From Lepisosteus oculatus (Eukaryota; Chordata; Actinopteri; Semionotiformes; Lepisosteidae): a DNA stretch of 64,000 nt. Below, in pieces: positions 60,201 to 64,000 of the stretch. Under the pieces are notes generated by a model. It was not told the DNA's origin, made no database searches, and was given only the letters and a program-made list of their open reading frames with translations. The stretch lies in contig NC_090698.1 in the NCBI RefSeq assembly GCF_040954835.1, positions 72,671,284 to 72,735,283 on the forward strand. The letters run 5' to 3'. A program made the position numbers and the translations under genes. The first letter of the stretch is position 1. Each line of letters opens with the position of its first letter.

Positions 60201-63200
60201 GGTTTGCTCCCAGTACAGTCAGTTCTGACTATAGAGAGACAGGGTTCAGATGGCCTATCCCGTCTGATGTCCTTCTGCGCCTGACAGGTTCTGCTGCTTG
60301 CTGGCCTTGTTTGTTGATTGTGCTGAGCAGAGTCCCCAGAGTTGCTTTTGGATGCACACACCCACCCAGCACAGAAACACTGACGTTTTGGTTCAATATT
60401 CTTGGTTTATCAAGAGGTTGTGACAAACCTGTCGGTTACAAAAATAATCAGGCGAGTTGGAATTTATGTACTTTGCTGCATACGTACTTTACATCTCTCA
60501 GCATGAATTGCTTGGCCTTTGAGAGTATCGGGAAAGTCAGGATTTTTTAAAGATGCAGCCTGAAATAAGAGCCTCCATGCGCCCTGCTGGCGAGCTGCCC
60601 CTGCTTTTGTTGAGGTATATAAACAAACAGCCTCTATCAGGCGACACTAACAAAGTAACAGAATATAAAAGCCCTCGTTAAGAACTAATTGGTCCTGCAC
60701 TGATGTTAGCGGCCTAGAGAGGAATGTTTAAAAGGAGAGGGCTTTAAGAAAGGGAGATCTTTGAAGCGGAGTCATTTTTATGGAGGCCACTTTGTATGAT
60801 ATAAAATGCAAATAAAATGGAGTTAGGGAAAATGTTTTGGAATCAAGCACTAGTGGAGATTACGAAATTAATGTTGTGCTTGTCTAAGCTCATTAAGTTG
60901 ATTTTAAGCATGTTTCCCTAGCTCGTTCCCCAAGCTCAATGTATTTTTCTTTGGTCAGCTTGCTAGTACTGTATGTGTTCATTAAGACGTTTAATAGGGA
61001 ATTCATTTTTGAACTTTATATACTCACTAAAGTTAATCCACTAGCCTTTGTAAGATTTTAAACATATGTCTGCAAAGAGAGGAGCTGGCTGTCAGATTTT
61101 GCAACAATTACATTCCTGTCAAAAGGAACATAAAGTACTCTTCCCTTGGTCTTACCTTTCTTTAAAGGACAAATCAATCATGTCACCCAGACATTGGAAA
61201 GGAATAAAAGCGGAACTTATAACGCTTCCATTCATGCATTTTCCACCCACTTCATCGAGTACAGCGTGGCGGGTTAGCCAGAGCCTATCCCAGCAAGCAC
61301 TGGGCACAAAGCAGGATACACCCCGGACAGGACGTCAGTCCACCACAGACAGGGCACTAACGTGCTCACGCTCACACCAGGGCCAATTGTACAGAAGCCA
61401 GTTAACCTACCAGTACGTCTTTGGACTGTGGGAAGAAACTAGAGCACCCAGAGGAAACCCACACAGACACAGGGCTTGAACCCAGGGTCCTGGTGCTGCA
61501 AGATAGCACTACTGCGCCAATGTGATATGATGGATGATTAATGTGAAACTCTATTTAAAAAGTTAAACTTTTTTTAATGATAATAGCTATAGGTGTGAAA
61601 ATACCATCTCTGGATTTTTCACATTTGTTCTTTTCCCCAGTTCTCTCCTTTCTTTTTTTATGAAATATTTTTCCCTGTAAGTCTGGACCTCCAGAGGGAA
61701 AGTGGGCGTCTCTTCCATTTTCTCTCAGCCTGTGTCAGTAGCATTGAAAAGACAGCCCAGCAAATTTGCCTTTTGTACATTTGAATAAGTAACTTCTAAA
61801 CCCACCTTCAAATAGCTGACTTATATAGAACATTGTCTCAAAATTGAGCCATCTCACTGATGGATTTCTTTAAAATAAATTAAAGCTTTTAAAATAGTTA
61901 ATAGGCCACAAATTATTAGACTCCATTCATACCCTGGTTTAGGATACAAATGTTACCGTTTAACCTTCCACTACTCTTTTACACTGATGTTTTACACCGA
62001 CCCTTGCTGATGCCAACTGTTAGACAGTTTAATACATTTCTGTGAAGTCTGATCAATAAAACATTTCTACAATTTTGGCAGAATCTGCCAAAAATCATTT
62101 TGGCAGAATTTAACTTTTTCTTTGAGTTTGTTGCAGTAATAAGTGGGTTTCTTTTCATGCTCAGTGTTTGTAGAAGCAAACCAATTGCAGACTGAAATTT
62201 ACCCTGAGGTTTGATTTGAAATACTCCATCTGGACTCTTAGCTGTCCATCGGCATCAGAGAGCAGAGTCAGACCTGGGAGTGATTCTGGATATAATGGCT
62301 GCTTTTCTAAAAGAACCAAAGCTTTCTTTTAGACATGTCATCGATGCTTTGTTGTATTTGTCATCCTGACACTTTTTTAATTTAAAAAAATAGTCTTATT
62401 TTAACTTTAAACAATGAAACTGCAAATCAAAGTCCGTCCTGAATGTTGGGAATCTCACTTTTTAGCAGAAAGTGAGCAATTTTTGGTCTGTAATATATCA
62501 CTCTTTTTTTCTTGCAATGAGCACAATATTCTCATCTCCATGGAAACGCTTGGTATTGCTGCAGTCCTAGATGTGTTTGGGCTTTAGCCACTGTCAAACA
62601 TTGCTGTTTCAGCTGGACAGTGTGGAGCTGGTCAGTATCGTCCCTCCCATCCCCTCAGTGAGTCCCAGGCTGGGGGGGGACCTCAATATTTCTCTGCTAG
62701 TCAGCCCGGACATCGCCAATGGAGAGATTGGTTTCACCAGCAACCAAACCCTGGCTGTGTACGAGCCGGAGAACGTCAACAGGAGTCTGGTAAGGCTTTT
62801 CCCCAGGCTCTGACACTTCAGTTTACAGTACGTAAGCTCACCAACCAATTCTTTGTTTGTTAAACTGTATATGTGCAACTTAACTTTTTCCCTTACAATT
62901 AAAATATCAAGAGTATCAAAACATAAAAAATATCAAAAAAATATCAAAAACCGTGTATCAGTTGTGAAAAATCACAGTTACTCTGTCCATTTTCTAAGAA
63001 GGCCAGATATTTCTCTAGATTTCTGCTCAAGATGAGCTTTGGATGAAGATTTAATGTAGAAGCTGTTTTCCGGATGTGCTGGTTAATACAGAGTAAAGCA
63101 GTGTCAACCAGAATCAACCAGACATGAGACGGTAGGTTCATCTGTAACTGCTTGCAGGCTCAGAGCGAGCTCCCTAGACAGAGGTGATCTCCTCTGAGCA

Positions 63201-63742
63201 GGTCACCAGTGGGCCCAGGACCACACAGTGCCACTCAGCTGCAGATTCCACAGTGACCCATTATTGTTCCTCTGCCACGGGAGAATTCTGCACTGAGTTT
63301 ATATCAGTAATGTTACGTCTGTAACATGCTCAGTGCCGCCGCGCCCTCTTACACATTACTGGACACTGAAATCCTGCCTTCTAATGAGGATGTAGCTTCC
63401 AAATCACACGCTCCAGTGAGGATTTGCATTAGAGCAGCGGTTGTCCACCTGTGGCCCTGAATGGCCCTTATCCGCCACACAGAGCAATGAGTCTTCTTGT
63501 CCTGATGTGCTACTGTAGATATCTCTTGCCCTGCGCCGTGATGGGACCGATGGCCAGGCGGTTGTGTTTTGGAGCCTCAAACCCACTGGTCTCAATCAGA
63601 GGGACGTGACCCCTGATGACATGGGACCTTTCAGTGGCTCTGTGACATTCCTGTCGGGACAGAGCGATTCCTCCATCAACATCACCATCAAAGCAGACAG
63701 CATTCCTGAACTTAACGAGACGGTCATCATTTCGTTAGACAG
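44422..63742 (+). CDS. ADGRV1: ADGRV1 (GPR98/VLGR1), N-terminal part, 10 coding exons; continues past window
   Basis: The coding sequence in the window is join(44422-44604, 49019-49168, 52863-52958, 54669-54773, 55647-55760, 56557-57122, 57297-57567, 59531-59860, 62613-62789, 63519-63742), i.e. 738 codons plus two bases. ADGRV1 is a giant adhesion GPCR of about 6,300 residues that forms ankle links in hair-cell stereocilia and photoreceptor calyces. Human mutations cause Usher syndrome 2C. Residues 1-21 are a signal peptide (hydrophobic 4-16, likely cleavage at ASG/Q). About six Calx-beta units follow, seen from acidic pairs such as DDELPEADETF, DDAVPEIAESF and PDDLPEEAEAYLF, with linkers NDNAFGIISF, NDSPIKF, NDKPYGVLS and DSDDVYGLVTF. 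Each aligns with the human protein in order. All junctions are GT-AG and phases agree. The last donor leaves phase 2. Confidence 0.97.
45115..45690 (-). mobile_element. 5S rRNA-derived SINE (SINE3-like), near full-length
   Basis: Sense is on the minus strand. The head (45684 to about 45588) contains GAAGCTAAGCAGG, GCCTGGTCAGTA and TGGATGGGAGACCTCCTGGG, which are internal promoter-region sequences of vertebrate 5S rRNA. A body of roughly 400 bases follows, then the 3' end AAAGCGCTTTGAGTGGAGTG and an (ATT)n tail at 45141-45115. 5S-derived SINE3 elements are known from zebrafish and other fishes. Confidence 0.85.
46988..47275 (-). mobile_element. tRNA-derived SINE, family A, copy 3
   Basis: Minus-oriented. 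The head has the B box GGTTCGTATCC (47220-47210), followed by the shared body and the 3' end CCAATAAAGTGATCTTATC. An extra tail repeat (TCTGATCTTATT) lies at the left edge. It lies directly downstream (minus strand) of the tRNA-Asn-like sequence. Confidence 0.85.
47290..47363 (-). tRNA. tRNA-Asn(GTT)-like sequence, probably a decayed pseudogene
   Basis: The minus strand reads GTCTCTGCGGTGCAATCGG, then the anticodon loop CTGTTAA and the T arm TTCGAAC, giving a 74-base cloverleaf. The anticodon GTT is at 47329-47327. Against the conserved vertebrate tRNA-Asn(GTT) I count about eight differences, mostly C-to-T at former CpG sites. These leave G.U wobbles in the D, anticodon and acceptor stems and one mismatch at the base of the T stem. 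That pattern suggests methylation decay of a non-functional copy. There is no TTTT terminator before the SINE begins. Confidence 0.7.
47740..47900 (-). repeat. LINE-family remnant, antisense
   Basis: Contains aggaggtcattcagcctctc and gcagcttgttccacactccc, parallel to the copy at 4885-5215. Confidence 0.55.
47930..48845 (-). mobile_element. 5S-derived SINE (SINE3-like), split by an inverted copy
   Basis: The 3' part is at 47938-48022 (ctccactcaaagcactttac ... ccccacctgga). The 5' part, with the 5S head, is at about 48375-48840 (head sequence aggaggtctcccatccaggt and ctgctaagcttcagtgg). The break falls where the full copy reads cacctggatgatgcgacggc. The head carries small duplications (tgtgagctgtgagctg, gtgatatgggtgatatgg). 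Confidence 0.7.
48060..48290 (+). mobile_element. 5'-truncated 5S-derived SINE, plus orientation, nested
   Basis: Reads ggcttcatgactctgttctc, tggtgcactatggctgccgt, tttgagtggagtgtccagaa and ends in (ATT)n at 48246-48288. It is the reverse complement of the 3' half of the copy at 45115-45690. It sits inside the minus-oriented copy. Confidence 0.75.
49019..49168 (+). CDS. ADGRV1: ADGRV1 coding exon 2 (residues 62-111)
   Basis: Encodes LEGDDTGDFEATSAAAFLL, then NRTVYIAVKDDELPEADETF of Calx-beta 1. The acceptor is ttcttcag, the donor CAG/gtaaac, phase 0. Confidence 0.95.
51655..51921 (-). mobile_element. tRNA-derived SINE, family A, copy 4
   Basis: Minus-oriented, more diverged than copies 1-3, with a short deletion in the B-box region (plus strand attcctcttaccaaccagcagc). 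Left edge tail GGATCTTAATCC. Confidence 0.8.
52190..52445 (-). repeat. LINE-family remnant, antisense
   Basis: Starts aggctacagaagagaggagg then tagttagaagctaattgatt, the 3' start of the family. The remainder is decayed. Confidence 0.4.
52863..52958 (+). CDS. ADGRV1: ADGRV1 coding exon 3 (residues 112-143)
   Basis: Encodes SAAPGVRLGLPNTASVTILS then NDNAFGIISFNT, the end of Calx-beta 1 and the linker to unit 2. Acceptor tgcttccag, donor ACA/gtaagc, phase 0. Confidence 0.95.
52959..54668 (+). other. ADGRV1 intron after coding exon 3
   Basis: AT-rich, no repeat family recognised. Near its 3' end a palindromic RFX-type X-box is listed separately. Confidence 0.5.
54537..54550. promoter_or_regulatory. 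Palindromic X-box-like site (RFX)
   Basis: GTTTCCATGGAAAC is a perfect dyad of two X-box half sites with a 2-base spacer. A weaker partner, GTTGCTATAGGGAC, lies 60 bases upstream at 54464-54477. RFX factors control ciliary and hair-cell genes, which fits ADGRV1, but short motifs occur by chance. Confidence 0.3.
54669..54773 (+). CDS. ADGRV1: ADGRV1 coding exon 4 (residues 144-178)
   Basis: Encodes SSLIPVNEPRGGRQYVPLSL then IREMGTYGTVGVNFE of Calx-beta 2. Acceptor tctcttgcag, donor GAG/gtgagt, phase 0. Confidence 0.95.
54774..55646 (+). other. ADGRV1 intron after coding exon 4
   Basis: Contains a family C repeat (55129-55252) preceded by a fish-repeat-like stretch (about 54985-55060). The rest is unremarkable. 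Confidence 0.5.
55129..55252 (+). repeat. Family C repeat, plus orientation
   Basis: Core CTGGAGAAGGCTCCCCAGCC then GAAACG at 55139-55164, an AT-rich middle with ggaatacacctttacctgtt, and gcagcctacgcacgcagg. The most complete plus-strand copy. Confidence 0.7.
55647..55760 (+). CDS. ADGRV1: ADGRV1 coding exon 5 (residues 179-216)
   Basis: Encodes ISDGPNAANEDISPEKGNIT then FPPGTAVMVYSLLIRDDQ of Calx-beta 2. Acceptor ctcttgacag, donor CAG/gtacat, phase 0. Confidence 0.95.
55761..56556 (+). other. ADGRV1 intron after coding exon 5
   Basis: No repeat or coding sequence recognised. Confidence 0.5.
56557..57122 (+). CDS. ADGRV1: ADGRV1 coding exon 6 (residues 217-405)
   Basis: The largest exon here (566 bases). 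It runs from the end of Calx-beta 2 (IPEDDELFTVKLTSVEGGAF) through unit 3 (DDAVPEIAESFQVLLVEDTL) to the start of unit 4 (NDKPYGVLSISSGLVAQTVV). The donor CCCAG/gtaggc splits an Arg codon. Confidence 0.96.
57297..57567 (+). CDS. ADGRV1: ADGRV1 coding exon 7 (residues 405-495)
   Basis: Encodes FDGISVVRIGGTHGNVSVGW, ITRNSTDPSAVTADLAP and PDDLPEEAEAYLFRLLPGTV of Calx-beta 4. GC-rich. Acceptor gcgccgccag, donor GAG/gtcagt, phase 0. Confidence 0.96.
57664..57695. repeat. (ATTCCT)n short tandem repeat
   Basis: Five hexamer units, the last with one substitution (ccaatt). Confidence 0.9.
57815..57895 (-). repeat. 5S-derived SINE fragment
   Basis: ctcatcttttcgaaagacgc and gggatctttaatgaaccagg parallel the central part of the copy at 45115-45690. 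No head or tail remains. Confidence 0.5.
59531..59860 (+). CDS. ADGRV1: ADGRV1 coding exon 8 (residues 496-605)
   Basis: 110 codons from VVFYIQDSDDVYGLVTFHPS to IRNDAFLQNEAHFVVQ, the bulk of Calx-beta 5. Its acidic motif is degenerate (RNDAFLQNEAHF), as it is in human. Acceptor gttgctcag, donor CAA/gtgagt. Confidence 0.96.
59970..60090 (+). repeat. L2-like tail fragment, plus orientation
   Basis: aggttagcactatggcctca, aggttctccccatttgtatg and gggtttcctcctg follow the L2 tail order in the sense direction. Confidence 0.55.
61245..61530 (-). mobile_element. L2-like LINE tail, antisense
   Basis: agagcctatcccagcaagca, cgtctttggactgtgggaag and agaggaaacccacacagaca match the copy at 29580-29925. 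Confidence 0.7.
62613..62789 (+). CDS. ADGRV1: ADGRV1 coding exon 9 (residues 606-664)
   Basis: Encodes LDSVELVSIVPPIPSVSPRL, then NISLLVSPDIANGEIGF and ends ENVNRSL. Acceptor gctgtttcag, donor CTG/gtaagg, phase 0. Confidence 0.95.
62790..63518 (+). other. ADGRV1 intron after coding exon 9
   Basis: Short and unique; nothing recognised. Confidence 0.5.
63519..63742 (+). CDS. ADGRV1: ADGRV1 coding exon 10 (residues 665-739)
   Basis: Encodes ISLALRRDGTDGQAVVFWSL, then DDMGPFSGSVTFLSGQSDSS and IKADSIPELNETVIISLD of Calx-beta 6. Acceptor gctactgtag, donor ACAG/gtacaa, phase 2. The next exon lies beyond the window. Confidence 0.95.
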
Positions 63743-64000
63743 GTACAAACTGTGCTGTTTCTTAAATTACATTTTTTTTTATGTATTCAAAAGAAATGCT
63801 CATCTCATCTCACCTCTGTATGTCCGTTCACTGTTGTGCATACCCTTCATATTATTTGCATTTTTACACTACTTAATATTGATAAAGACTTGTTATGGTT
63901 AATAATTTTACTAGTGTGAGCCCGTGGTACAGTACATCCTAGTGTGTTACAGGGGCACAACATGGAGACTTTTAACTGTTGTCAGCCTGTGGGTTTTCAA
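63743..64000 (+). other. Start of the next ADGRV1 intron
   Basis: AT-rich intronic DNA after the donor at 63743, with no further exon before the window ends. Confidence 0.7.

Larger units (their letters stand above)
59861..62612 (+). other. ADGRV1 intron after coding exon 8
   Basis: Holds two L2-like pieces (59970-60090 plus orientation; 61245-61530 antisense). An X-box-like half site, CCATGGAAAC, lies at 62538-62547, 66 bases before the next exon. Otherwise unremarkable. Confidence 0.5.

Noticed and set aside
1..64000. CRISPR arrays, operons, prophage or integrated viral genes
   Set aside because: Introns, vertebrate genes and vertebrate retroposons throughout. No regularly spaced direct repeats and no viral proteins were seen.

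Overview
The window is ordinary nuclear DNA of a vertebrate, most likely a ray-finned fish and perhaps a non-teleost such as a gar, bowfin or sturgeon. It shows intron-split genes with canonical GT-AG junctions, CpG-rich promoters in an AT-rich background, and old interspersed repeats of fish type (tRNA-derived SINEs, a 5S rRNA-derived SINE, L2-like LINE tails). The species guess rests on remembered repeat style and is weak. The gene identities rest on exon-by-exon translation and are strong.

Layout, left to right. The first 137 bases are the N-terminus of MBLAC2 on the minus strand, cut by the window edge. A CpG-rich stretch with a CCAAT box (about 138-545) separates it from POLR3G on the plus strand, whose seven coding exons run 4582-9579. 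LYSMD3 follows in convergent orientation on the minus strand, with two coding exons (12365-13012 and 14425-14676) and a likely promoter near 16400-16560. About 6 kb of gene-free DNA follows. ADGRV1 (GPR98/VLGR1), on the plus strand, then fills the rest of the window: a probable non-coding first exon ending at 22989, an intron of about 21 kb, and ten coding exons from 44422 to 63742. These encode the signal peptide and about the first 738 residues (roughly six Calx-beta units) of a giant receptor that continues past the window.

The order MBLAC2 - POLR3G - LYSMD3 - ADGRV1 is the same as in human 5q14.3. The genes do not form a pathway: POLR3G is an RNA polymerase III subunit, LYSMD3 a LysM membrane protein, MBLAC2 a metallo-beta-lactamase-fold enzyme, and ADGRV1 an ankle-link adhesion GPCR of hair cells and photoreceptors.

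The non-coding DNA carries four copies of one tRNA-derived SINE, all in the minus orientation. It also has a 5S rRNA-derived SINE (one complete copy, one copy interrupted by an inverted truncated copy, one fragment), L2-like tails, a dispersed LINE remnant encoding a GVWN..PSHV motif, a short repeat that sometimes folds back and carries a hammerhead-like core, and several microsatellites. The most unusual item is at 46981-47374: a tRNA-Asn-like sequence and a SINE lie in tandem inside an L2-like tail, bounded by GACTGT on both sides, as if inserted together. I found no operon, CRISPR array, viral gene or evidence of an unknown multi-gene system.
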